From NCBI GenBank assembly GCA_030278955.1, contig JAOANR010000012.1, forward strand, positions 30,937,491-31,001,490: DNA of 64,000 nt. The letters run 5' to 3'. Positions 33,388 to 44,800 of the stretch are shown piece by piece; within the stretch, counting starts at the first letter, position 1; each line of letters begins with the position of its first letter. The stretch is from Hygrophila difformis. Taxonomy: Eukaryota; Streptophyta; Magnoliopsida; Lamiales; Acanthaceae. The translations under genes and the position numbers were made by a program. The notes under the pieces were generated by a model. It saw nothing but the letters and a program-made list of their open reading frames with translations. It did not search any database and was not told the origin of the DNA.

Positions 33388-33720
33388 TCTTCAACACTTA
33401 ACCAAAAGTTCAGATTGTGGGATTTTCATTCTTTTTCCCATCTTTTTGATTTTTGTGGGCTATTTTATTCTTTTGCCCATCTTTTCATTCCTTTTTCTTT
33501 TCTTTTTCCTTTTTTCATGTTTTTTGGATTTTTCTAACACAAATGCAATCAAAATTGCATATTTTTGTGTCTTTCATTACCAGCTTATTATTCTCACAAA
33601 CTTGCATCAATCTGTCGAATTCAACTGCTTTCTCATTAAAATAAGATGGGATTACGATCAAAATGTCCGTCTCAGACACGGAAATGGATTGGAAATAATG
33701 GACAATTTTGGCCATTATCA

Positions 33721-33734
33721 ACATCCTCACATTT
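33721..33734 (-). promoter_or_regulatory. Polypurine tract of element B
   Basis: On minus, AAATGTGAGGATGT lies directly before the 3' LTR start TGATAATGGCC. Two further copies of this 14-mer (one with a mismatch) lie in the post-pol region at 36276-36289 and 38825-38838. Confidence 0.75.
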
Positions 33735-35456
33735 AATACTGATCGTCCCCGAGCAGTCAGAGTCATTGCTCCTAAGAGCATGGACTCTGCATATTCAATC
33801 CATTTGCGTGGCTTCAAAAATTTCATTCTTGTTATATTGGGATAATACAATCAAAATTACAAGTATTAAACTCTCTTGATTGCAGTGTTTAATGAAATGA
33901 TACTTCTCACTTGGATAGGTATACAAATCAATCATTATTGTTAATTCTTTTTGAATAGTGTATAGAAAATTTCATTGGTTTAATTCTTGAATTCAAGCAT
34001 GACATGAGCACTAATCAATCAAAGCAGAGCCTCACATATAGTAGAATCGGAAAGTTCACTTACTCTCGAAGTAGGCTTTTAGACATACGCTCATAATCAA
34101 ATTCAAATAAATTCTCCCATAAGCTTGCAATTAGACCAACTCGCCACCTACTCATTTCCTCAAATCGAAATCCCGAGGTCTTATTCCAGGGTTATAACGG
34201 GGCATACGGTTGTAACATTAGGTAAGGAAGGATATTATTGGGCTAAAGAGTGACATGAATCCATCCCATCATAACTTGGCATGTTTTTATTTAAAGTCTA
34301 TGATCATCAATATTTCTTTCTTTCTTTTATTTTTCTTTTCTATTGCATGACATTAGACTTTGTCTAATTTGCTTTGTCAATTGCAATTTATTTTTGTTGA
34401 ATAGAGTTCAAATTTTTTTTTTTGATCGGTTTATGGGTACCGATTGATATTTTTGATGATCATAAACTTTAATGCCTCGATGAAATTGATTCGTGTACAC
34501 TTGGGTTTGATTTCTTTGTCTTTTTATAAAGTTGGGAATAATATAGTGGTTTCAAAGAAAAATTAGGCTTAAAGGCTCAAGGTGGTTAATCCTAAAGGGA
34601 AAATATTTTTGGGTTTGAATTTCAAAAGAAGGCCAAAAATTTGGGTTTTTCTAAGTGCCTCGATCATATGCTCGATTTCGGGAATATGGCATGGTCTTGA
34701 ATCGATCCCAATCGCAAGTTCTAGTGTCCTTTAATCGAATTGATTTTCACACAACAAAGAAATAATGAGTAAAAATGACTCGGCTCAGATCTCACATGGA
34801 TGGTTTGATCATGTCATACCCTTATTATTAAATTTAGCCTTTGAAAAATTCTTGCATTTCATTCAATCAAATTCTCAACATGAAAATTTTGTTTTTCTTC
34901 CAAGTGATCATATCATTGGATTTTTATAGCTCAAAACCTCAAAAATTTATATCATGCATATTTTTAATTATTTTATCCCAATTTAATAGTTTGAAGATTT
35001 CATCCTTAGCCTAAATTCAGCATGTGAATTTAGGTGACAGATTTATGCTCGTTTTATGCCGGTTATTTAATTGAAAGCAGTAAAAAAACACTGCGAACAT
35101 GCAAGCATGTTACAGCTTTGTTTTTGGCGTGACAATCACTTATTCATCTTGGACTGTCACACATCTTTTTCGAAATATATTTTGAGAATTCAAAACGAAA
35201 TTCTCTTTGTGGAACGCAACAAGTACTGGCTTCCAAAATACATTTCTGACCATCATAATTAACAGTTCCAAGGTTCGTTTTACATCACACGACCTTAATC
35301 ACTGTACTTCACCAATACATTAATTACAGGAGATGCTATACACTTGGGTAAAGTTAGCATTAAAAGGCAGTCAAAAGATCTCCTAAATAAAGTTCCAGTT
35401 AACCTAGTCAAAAGTGAATCTCTACAGATTCAGTCCATCTTCAGCATCATTCTCTT
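33735..35456 (-). other. Post-pol untranslated region of element B
   Basis: This is 1.7 kb without a recognisable gene, between the F-box ORF and the polypurine tract. It is AT-rich with T-rich runs (34310-34340, 34400-34420). Long untranslated regions here are usual for Athila/Tat elements. Confidence 0.6.
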
Positions 35457-37691
35457 CTATCCTTGAAAGAAGATCCTGCTCCAGTGGACGAAGTTGGTCA
35501 GGCTGCAGGACACGCAGCAATCACCCAAGTCTGCTTCGCCATTCTCCAGCACTCTTGAGCAGTAGACTCTGGGTCCTTGGTTGCCGAACAGGTCAGGGGT
35601 TTCCAGGCTATCAGCCAGCCATGCAAAGACATTGGTCCCTACATATGTTATGACTGATTTATCAGTCACTATCCTGTTTATCATCGCCACCCCCTGCTGG
35701 ACCTGTTCATTATCCAGCTTGCTGAGCAGCATGTACCCCCTGACAAAGATTGAGGCTTTGTGATTGTCCTCAATCCCTTCCTTCAGTAGTTCACAAGCTT
35801 GACCCTCGTCCCCCGCTCCAAATGCTTGCAGAGCTGGAATGAGCTGGAGGTTGAAGTTTCCAGCTTCCTCACACCTTAGCAGGAGCTCCTCTTTCTGCTG
35901 TTCGACTCCCTGCTGCCACATTTTCACAATGGTGGTTTCCAACTCGCACCTTTTGTAGACAATGGGGAGATCTCCTGCATCCCTGAGTTTCTTGCATGCC
36001 TCCCTGACAGTGAACACCTTTTTGATGTCGTTCTCTCCGATGCGAGAGAGGATCTCCCCCAAGAGTTCCACCGGAAGGTCCAGCAGTTCAGTTCTTCCTT
36101 CTTGAGCTTGATTTGGGTCTGGGGGAATGGTGCCTCTGGAAAAACACGGAGTAGTAAACAGGTCTGACACCAGCAGTCTCACACCTTCAGCTAGTTCTAA
36201 ACATGGGTCGCTGAATGAGAGAATTGGAACTATTTTTAACAAGTTTTTGATAAACATATTCAAGTTGGAAAATCAACATCCTCACATTTTGAGTTGTGCT
36301 CTAAATGTGAGTTAATTTGTTTTACTTGAATTTATTGAGTTATACCACATATTAAAATACAGTGAGTTAGATTATAAAATCTAACTGTTATTGCCACTAA
36401 AACATAAGGGAAATAAGAGAAGTCAGTGTCTTGGACCCTTACCAATTTTTCTTAGACTAAAAATAGTCTAAAGATTTTTTTGAATGGTCAAAGGACCAAA
36501 AGAAAGATTTTCATAGGCTATTAAGCCTACGAAAGAGATTTTGGATTTTTACCACTTAAAAAGTGATTTAAATCATGTGAAATAGGCAGCAAGATGATTA
36601 ATGATGAGGAACAAATGCGCATGACAAATTATGTAATCACTAGCATGTGGTAATGGATGATGGAAAATAAAAATAAAATAACCATGCACATACACAAAAA
36701 AAAGTCATTTTTGGATTTTTATGAGAAGTGTTGACTTGTTTATTTAATAAAATTGGGGGTGTGAGTGGTCCCCCATTTGGATTTTGTTTTGGGAAATGGG
36801 TATTAAAGAATGAAACAAGATGTTCCATTTGAATATTCCCCATTTGGCCCAAAAAAATGAGTATAAGTCAAACACTTAAAAGAAAAGAACATTCTACCAC
36901 TTTTATCTTTTTAGGCATAAATGTCATGCCAAAAGTGTTGGAAAAATTTTGGCATGGTTTCGTCTATAATACCATGTTTCCCGTATGTGCAAACGTCAAC
37001 TTTCGAGTTGAGTTTGCAAATTGTGGTTAACAGGTACCCGACAAAAGCATTTATTGACAAGATACACATAACACAGTATATGCATAACTCAAAACAAACA
37101 CAGACAGTCCATTCATACCATGATCATGCAAAATTTTAGCCAATAAGTCATGCTTCAAAAACATAGCTTCGGCAACATCATCAACATGCATATCCAACAA
37201 CATTATCAAATAACCAGTAAAATAACACAGTGATTAAAGAAGACTGACTGTCCACAGTGTTCACCTCATTCACAGATTTCACAAAACAGACACAGTCAAC
37301 ACAAATATGTTCACAGACAACAAAAATGGAACAACTCAACCAAATAATGAACAAGAGCCATATTTTTGAGGGTTTTGAAACCATTATTTTCAAAATAAGA
37401 CATCCCCCACACCTCAGAAAACTCGAACCCACAACAATGGCAGTTTAGAACAAAAAGCCCTAAAACCCTAGGTCGCACTACCCTGTTCTATCCTATTTCC
37501 GACCACACCCAAACCATTCCGGCCACATTCCAACCATCTCCAACTTGAAAACGATCACCATTCCCCTCCCCATTACCGATTTTGCAAAAACAAGGAAAAA
37601 CCAAAACTGAAATCGAGAAAATGGGAGTGCGAAATCGAAAACAGAATACTTACCCGACACTCCCAGTAGGATTAGACGAAGAAGACGCCAT
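35457..37691 (-). CDS. Two-exon F-box protein gene carried inside element B, 238 aa
   Basis: Exon 1 is 37691-37654 (ATG, 12 codons plus 2 nt, starting MASSSSNPTG) with the consensus donor GG/GTAAGT. The intron is 37653-36136, with a pyrimidine-rich tract and the acceptor TTTTTCCAG. Exon 2 is 36135-35457 with a TAG stop. The 717-nt total is in phase. The protein has an F-box at about residues 30-75 (LLDLPVELLGEILSRIG, then CKKLRDAGDLP) followed by a helical Sel1/TPR-like stretch (about 120-180) and a Cys-containing tail, the layout of At1g67340/At1g67623-type plant F-box proteins. These would act as SCF ubiquitin-ligase substrate adaptors. A CT-rich leader precedes the ATG. It lies in the env position of the element, on the same strand. 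Expression is unproven; the alternative is a 267-codon unspliced frame from 36257. Confidence 0.7.
36136..37653 (-). other. Proposed intron of the F-box gene
   Basis: It is bounded by GTAAGT and TTTTTCCAG. It is AT-rich, without coding signal, and contains a copy of the element's polypurine motif at 36276-36289, followed by an imperfect hairpin (CACATTTTGAG and CTCTAAATGTG). That the polypurine motif lies inside the intron suggests element sequence has mixed with the captured gene. Confidence 0.55.
36276..36300 (-). repeat. Internal polypurine-like motif with hairpin, copy 2
   Basis: ACATCCTCACATTTT on plus matches the tract at 33721. It is followed by an inverted repeat of the CACATTT part. 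Confidence 0.7.
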
Positions 37692-37860
37692 TTTAAGCAC
37701 TTTAGTCTGAGTAAAACGAGGTGAAGCACTGGCTCGAGCTCTGGTTTCGCGAGGAAGACGAAGTTCGCGAGAGAGGATTCGGGGAAATATCGAAGTGTGG
37801 AGGGTGAAAGTGAGGGAAAAGAGGGGGAAAAGGGAATATAAAGGGTTAGGAAAGTAGGCT

Positions 37861-38467
37861 AATTCGGTCTATTGGAGACCGAACCATCAATTCGGTCTAG
37901 ACCGAATCGGTGTGGTCTCCAAGTGTTTGTGAGAGATTCGGTCTCTTAGGCCAATTCGGTCTAGACTGAATTGGCATAGAGACCGAATTGCAAAGGGAAA
38001 CAAACACACACTTGCTGCAATGTGGTCTTTTGAAGTCAATTCGGTCTAGACCGAATTGGTTTAGAGACCGAATTACAGCAAGAAAACCGAATCTGGTTAC
38101 TTAGGAAAATTTATGGGGGATGCTTTTGTGAGGCAATTCGGTCTATATGGGCAATTCAGTCTAGACCGAATTGCCTTATAGATCGAATTGCTCACTTGCA
38201 TAAATAAAACTTAAGGAATCACATATGCCTTTTGTAGATCAATTCGATCTATTCAAAATCAATTCGGTCTAGACCGAATTGCTATAGACCGAATTGCTAC
38301 TTGGCCAAATTTACACAAGGATGGAGTATGTGTCTTGGGGAAGCCAATTCGGTCTCTTAGGCCAATTCGGTCTAGACCGAATTTGCTTGGAGATCGAATT
38401 GGTTAAAATTTTCAAGGCATACTTCCAATGCGACCTGTTTCAAACAATTCGATGTAGACCGAATTGA
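37861..38467. repeat. Palindrome cluster 3, internal to element B
   Basis: Seven hairpin modules are spaced by about 90-105 bp (about 37861, 37935, 38037, 38133, 38239, 38344, 38445). Two central palindromes are perfect over 22 bp (38037-38058 and 38260-38281, core AATTCGGTCTAGACCGAATT). Outer half-sites at 5-10 bp extend each module to about 55-60 bp of foldable DNA. The cluster starts 170 bp upstream of the F-box start codon. Confidence 0.95.
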
Positions 38468-38824
38468 TTTGAGAAGTACAACAGTTCGCATTCAACACTT
38501 AGAAAGATTTTTGAAAATTTTTCAAATTTTACCATTTTCTGAAATTCTGGATTTTCTTAAAAATTATCATACTGAAAGCACACATTTAAACAGAAATATT
38601 ACTCTATGATAAATTGCTTGCATAAATTAGGTTGGATTAACACCCTCATTTTATGGATTTATTCCGGATTTTAAATTTCTCTAAATTCCGAAATTATTTT
38701 CCATTAAATTTAGTATTAATCCAACCGGGAACCTGGTTTTTGGAGCTTTATCTTTCTTTTTGTTGGTTCCATGAATTCCTGCAAGGCAAACATAAGAAAA
38801 TTATTAAATTTTCTCCAAATATCA

Positions 38825-38860
38825 ACATCCTCACATTTAGAGTCTTAGTACTCTAAATGT
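38825..38860 (-). repeat. Internal polypurine-like motif with hairpin, copy 3
   Basis: ACATCCTCACATTTAGAGT on plus repeats the polypurine motif. ACATTTAGAGT and ACTCTAAATGT form a perfect 11-bp inverted repeat with a 6-nt loop. It lies 75 bp downstream of the pol stop. Confidence 0.8.
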
Positions 38861-38934
38861 TTAGTTGATTTTTGGATACTTATCGTTCGAGACGAATAAA
38901 TATGTAATAAATAATTATATAGATAAATATATAT

Positions 38935-41824
38935 TTATTGAGCATAGGCCGGCTCTGATGTCATGTGGACTTCTTTTTCGGGGTCAAGCTGTCCTAGATA
39001 CTCCTTCAATCTGTGTCCATTCACCACCAGCTCTCCTTTGTCAGTTCGAATCCTGACAGCTCCACTTTCAAACACGTGCACCACTTCGTATGGCCCTTCC
39101 CATCTGGATTTAAGCTTTCCGGGGAACAGCTTTAACCTAGAATTGAATAACAAGACATTTTGGCCAACATAGAAGTGTTTAGACTTTATACGACGATCGT
39201 GTAACTTCTGGGTCCGCTCTTTGTAAATCCTCGAGCTTTCATAAGCTTGCGCACGTATTTCCTCAATTTCATTGAGGTCCAACTTGCGCTTACTCTGAGC
39301 AACTCGTGGGTCAAAATTAAGCGTTTTTACGGCCCAGTAAGCCTTGTGCTCTAGTTCTACAGGCAAATGACAGGCTTTTCCAAAGACAAGCCTGTATGGG
39401 GACATCCCAATGGGAGTCTTGAATGCAGTGCGGTATGCCCATAGAGCATCATTGAGTTACAGTGACCAGTCTTTGCGGGTTATCCCTACAGTGGCTTCGA
39501 GTATATGTTTGATTTTGCGGTTAGATACCTCGACTTGGCCACTGGTTTGGGGATGATAAGGTGTGCCGATCTTGTGGAGAATCCCACTTCTGCTCATGAG
39601 ATTTGCAAAAGTTTTGTTGACAAAGTGGGTTCCTCCATCAGATATGATTACCCTAGGTACACCAAATCTATTGAAAATGTTATTTTTCAAAAATTTGATG
39701 ACTTGGGGACCATCGTTGGTTCGCAGCGCAACCGCCTCGACCCACTTGGACACGTAATCGATAGCTACCAAGATGTAGTGATTCCCATCAGATGTCGGGA
39801 ATGGTCCCATGAAGTCAATACCCCATACATCGAAAATCTCAATGATGAGAATTCTTTTTTGCGGCATTTCATCCCTCTTGGAGATATTCCCTAATCTTTG
39901 GCATCTGTCGCAAGCTTTAACAAACGCCTTGCAATCCTCGTAAATGGTAGGCCAATAGAACCCACACTCGAGCACCTTGTGAGCTGTTCGAGTGGGGCCA
40001 TGGTGACCTCCATATTTCGATTCATGACATTTTTTTAGCGATTTGATAAGCCTCGTGCTCAGTTACACAACGTCTAATAATCGAATCTGCACAATGCTTA
40101 AAGAGATAAGGATCTTCCCAAAAGTAGTTAACTACATCTTGGTTGAACCTTGCTTTTTGTTTCTTGCTCTGGAATGGTGGAGTTATTCCACATGCTAAAA
40201 AGTTAGCAATGTCGGAAAACCATGGACAAGCTTGATCATGAAGATGCAAGGCAAACAGTTGCTCATCTGGAAAATTTTCATTGACGGCTATCTCATTTTT
40301 ATCATTTTCTATTCGAGACTAATGGTCAGCAGCACCATTGTCTCTGCCTTTTCTATCTTTTATTATGATGTCAAATTCTTGCAACAAAATTACCCACCTG
40401 ATTAATCGAGGTTTGGCGTCTTGTTTGCTGAACAATTATCTCAGTGCAGAGTGATCGGTGTATACTATGGTTTTCGTACCAATGAGGTATTGTCTGAATT
40501 TATCAAACGCGAAAACCACAACATACATCTCTTTCTCCGTGGTGGTGTAATTGACTTGGGCTTCAGTTAGGGCATGGCTGGCGTAATGAATCACGCAGTG
40601 CCTTCCTTCCTTATGTTGCCCAAGAACTGCACCCACGGCGAGATCACTTGCATCGCACATGACCTCGAAAGGCATTGACCAATCGGGTGGTTGCACTATT
40701 GGAGCAGAAATCAACATCTTCTTGAGCGTGTCAAAGGCTTGAACACACGCTTCACTTATTAAGAAATAATTTTCTTTACAAAGCAAATTAGTGAGCGGCT
40801 TGGCAATTTTAGAAAAGTCTTTAATGAATCTCCGGTAAAAACCGGCATGCCCTAAGAAACTCCTAACTGCTTTTATTGAGTTTGGTAATGGAAGGTTGGA
40901 TATGACTGAGACTTTGGCTCTATCGACTTCGATGCCTGCGCGCGAGATGCGGTGACCCAACACTATTCCTTCGGTGACCATGAAATGGCACTTCTCCCAG
41001 TTTAAAACTAGGTTAGTGTCCTCGCATCTTTTTAAAATTTTTGCAAGATTTGTCAAACATTCATCAAAAGTATCTCCATACACAGAGAAGTCATCCATGA
41101 AAACTTCAATGCATTTTTCGATAAATTCTGAGAAGATAGACATCATGCATCACTGAAAAGTGGCAGGCGCATTGCAAAGTCCAAAAGGCATGCGCCTGTA
41201 CGCAAAAGTTCCATATGGGCACATGAAAGTGCTCTTATCATGATCTTCACTAACTATTACAATCTGATTGTAACCAGAGTACCCATCCAAAAAGCAGTAG
41301 TACTCCCTCCCGGCCAACCTCTCCAGCATCTGATCAATGAATGGCAAGGGAAAATGATCCTTCCGCGTAGGGGTGTTAAGCTTCCGGTAGTCGATGCAGA
41401 CTCTCCAACCGGTTACTGGACGTGTCGCCACTTCTTCTCCTTGCTCATTAGTCGTTATGCACATCCCCCCACGCTTAGGTACTACCTGCACTGGGATAAC
41501 CCATTTGCTGTCAGATATAGGATAGATGATACCAGCGTCTAAGAGCTTGATAACTTCTTTCCTTATCACTTCTTGCATATGGGGGTTCAGACGCCTTTGT
41601 GGTTGCCTAGAGGGCTTGTACTCCTCTTCCATTAAAATTCTGTGCATGCAAACAGAGGGGCTTATTCCTTTTATATCAGAAATGGTCCATCCAATTGCAT
41701 GTACATATTTCTTTAGAATGTCTACCAGAGCTCTTTCTTGTTCTTGTGTCAGCTTGGCTGACACTATTACCGGTAATCTTTTATGTTCAGCGAGAAAAAC
41801 GTACTTAAGATGATCCGGAAGTAT
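38935..41824 (-). pseudogene. pol: Element B pol (reverse transcriptase, RNase H, integrase), broken
   Basis: It continues the gag-protease frame after a TAA at 41825-41827. Reverse transcriptase motifs are present, including FMDDFSVYG near 41095. RNase H shows CDASDLAVGAVLG and YTDHSALR. Integrase has the Zn finger, [18 protein letters not shown] and [10 protein letters not shown] for the D,D,E triad, then a C-terminal domain ending at TAA/TGA near 38935. Lesions are TGA 41150-41152, TAA 40436-40438, TAG 40319-40321, a one-base shift in the A7 run at about 40030-40036, and TAA 39457-39459. There is no chromodomain, as expected for Athila. This copy cannot supply its own polymerase. Confidence 0.95.
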
Positions 41825-44800
41825 TTAAAGTTCAAGCTCTGGCGGACATTCAACGGAAGGCAGTAATTTGCGAGAAATGGTTGGGGGTGAAAGATCAGAT
41901 TTACCTTCAGGACCCTGTGTCAGTACAGGGTCCACTTCCTCTTCTGTGGTGCTCTCTTCCTCCTCCGGAGTGAATTCAACACCGTTAAATTCTTCAAGAT
42001 CCCCAGTGATAGGGTCTTCGAAGTGAACAGCGTTGCAACTTCTTTGTTGCTCAGCACCTCCAGGCGTCGGTACCTGTTTTGAAACTTTGTCCGTCATCAC
42101 AGTCATAGAGTCTATGCTCTCTTCCTCACACCTACTTTCTATTACATCAAACATGTAACAAGATCCCTCATTCGGGAATTTCTGCAGCTCCTCCATGTCA
42201 AAAGAGATTTCTCGATTGTCCACCCTCAATGTGACTCTTCCAGACGTGGCATCAATCAGTGCACCGCCAGTGGCCAAAAACGGGCGTCCCAGGATAAGTG
42301 GCATTTCAGAGTCCTCTTCAATGTCAAGGATGATGAAGTCAACCGGGAAAAGAACTTGGCCGGTTTTGACTACCACATCCTTGAGGATTCCTACGGGCTT
42401 AGTGATTGATCTGTCCGCCAGCTGCAGTTTCATCTTGACTGGTTCAATCTCTCCGAGCCTTAGGCGAATTGCCATGGCTAGAGGCATCACGTTGATGCTG
42501 GATCCTAGATCACATAACCCCATGCTCACTTTGGCCTTTCCAATCTGTACTGGTAGCGTGCAACACCCAGGGTCCTCTTTCTTTTCGGGCAGCATCCTCT
42601 GAACTATGGCACTGCATGTGCTGTTGAGAATGATCACCTCCTCCTGCTCTATCTGCCTTTTCCCTGAAATCAATTCTTTCAAGAATTTAGCATAGGTGGG
42701 CATTTCTGAAATCATTTCCACGAGAGGAATGGTTATCTCTACAGACTTTAAGCGTTCTAGAAATTTCTTGAATTTAAGGTCATGTTCCTTATTTTTAAGA
42801 CGTGCAGGGTATGGCACCCTCGGCATGTACTTATTCTTATCAATTTTTGGTGGTAAAGAGAAGGAAGTTGTACCTTCACCCATACCCTTTTCAGCTTCAT
42901 TTGCAGCTTCAGCCTGCGAGTTAGCTGTATCTGATTTATCCTCTACCAGCTCAACACTTTCATCTCCTTCAACCTTTTCCTTTTCCTTTTCCACCTCCAA
43001 TGAAACCTTTACTTTCATAGCCTTCTTCTTTGCAGATCCCACATTTCCCTTCAGAGTCTTGCCTCCCCGCAATGTGATTGCCTTGCATTGCGGGTTGGCT
43101 TCAGTGCTGCTCGACAGTGTTCCTTTCCCTCTGTTCTGCAATTCCTTAGCCAACTGGGTGACCTGCGTCTCCACATTTTTGATTGATGACTGCAACTGCT
43201 GGTTTATCTCCCTTTGATTGGAAATAAACTCAGTCATCAAATTCTCCAGGCGAGATGGTGGCTTTTGGTTGTATTGTTGGTTCTGATCAGGTTGGGCTTG
43301 GAAGTTTTGGAAATTCCGGCCTTGGTTTTGGTTGGGCCTCTGTTGGATATGGGGTTGAAAGTTCTGGTTCTGATTCTGGAAGTTCTGAACTCTCTGCTGA
43401 ACGAATCCTTGGTTCTGAGGTCTGAAGTTCTGCTGAAGGTTTTGGTTTGCGAACTGGTTAGGCTGGTTTGGCTGTGTCAACAAATGCGCGTTGAGTGCAT
43501 TGTTGTTGGAATAGGAGAGGTTGGGGTGGCGGTTCTGGTAGTTCCCTGCGTAATTGCAGCTTTTGGTAGCTAGTTGTTGGCATGTGTCAGTTGGATGTGG
43601 TCCTTGACAGAGCCCACAAATTGCTCCCGATTGATGTGCTTGCACTTGGCTAGATGAGGCTCCTACCTGAGAAGTACCTGCTCCCTTTCCTTTCTCCTGT
43701 CCTAGCTGTATCGCAGCTACCTGTTCCTGCAATTTTTCGAAATCCGTTTTTCCTTCACTCACAGCAAAAACTTTTCTAGGAGGGTCCGCCTTCTTGTCAC
43801 TGCTGTTCAATACAGATCTGTTGACAGACATTGTCTCAATCTTTTCCCAGGCTTGATCTATGGGCAAATGGAGTAAATGTCTCCCACCTGCAGCGTCCAA
43901 CATCATTCTCCATGGATGGGTAAGTCCTCCATAGAATTTCCTCAGTTGCTCCCACGGTTGATATCCGTGTTGGGGGCATCGCCTCAAGAGGCTTGCGAAC
44001 CTCTCCTTTGCGTCGTACAATGACTCGTCCGGCTTCATCTTGAACTCTCCAATTTTTTCTCGTCCCTCGTCTTTCTTAGATTCAGGAAAATACTTTAACA
44101 GAAAACTCCTCACCAAATCTGCCCAGGTACTCCTCTGATTTATGGGCAATGACTTATACCAATCCCTGGCACCACTAAACAAAGAAAAGGGAAACAACAT
44201 AAGTCTTATAGCATCAGGTGAGACTCCCTGATTTTTTATTGTGTCGCAGAGCTCCAGGAAGGTTTGGAGATGATCGTGGGGATCCTCATGATTTGCACCG
44301 CAAAATTGGTTGTTTTGCACCAAGTTGATGAGTGCCGGTTTGAGCTCAAAATTGCGTGCAGGGAATTGTGCTCTCCCAGGCCTATCCAGATAGGGCTCCA
44401 CGATGGGCTGCATAAAATCAGCTGCTGCTTGCTGCTGTTGATTTCCTTGCTCTGCTTGGTTTTGATACTGCTGATGATAGTTGGGATTCTGTTGAAAAAT
44501 ATTATCGGGATCATGAGGGTTGTTTTGGAATTGGTCCTGATTGAAGGCTTGATTTTGGTACTGCTGGTTTGGTATATTTTGGTTTTGTTGGTTATATTGG
44601 TTAGGGGGTGGTGGTTGTTGGTGGAATTGCTGATACTGTTGCTGATTTGGATTAGGTAGATTTTCCTCATCGTTGGCACGATTCGGGTGTTCTACCATAC
44701 CCCCATCAGCTCCATTACCAGGATTATTGGGTGGTTGGTCTATTGGTAAGATCGGGGGAATGTCTTGGTTCTCTGCCATATCGGATATTTCACTGCTTGT

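Larger units (their letters stand above)
28610..33720 (-). repeat. Element B, 3' LTR (5111 bp, with MITE)
   Basis: In plus orientation it runs from TGAAACTTTTGACAATTTCC to TTTTGGCCATTATCA. It aligns with 45079-49970 over its full length apart from a 190-bp MITE at 30739-30928 and small indels, several of them in the hairpin modules. A 141-codon open frame on plus (28691-29116) recurs in the other LTR but has no recognisable domain. Confidence 0.95.

Noticed and set aside
31405..38467. CRISPR-like array
   Set aside because: The repeats are palindromic modules of variable length with irregular spacing inside plant retroelement LTRs; no cas genes; not prokaryotic DNA.
42195..43217. Plus-strand frames of 135 and 173 codons
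   Set aside because: They are shadows of the intact gag-protease frame of element B on minus.
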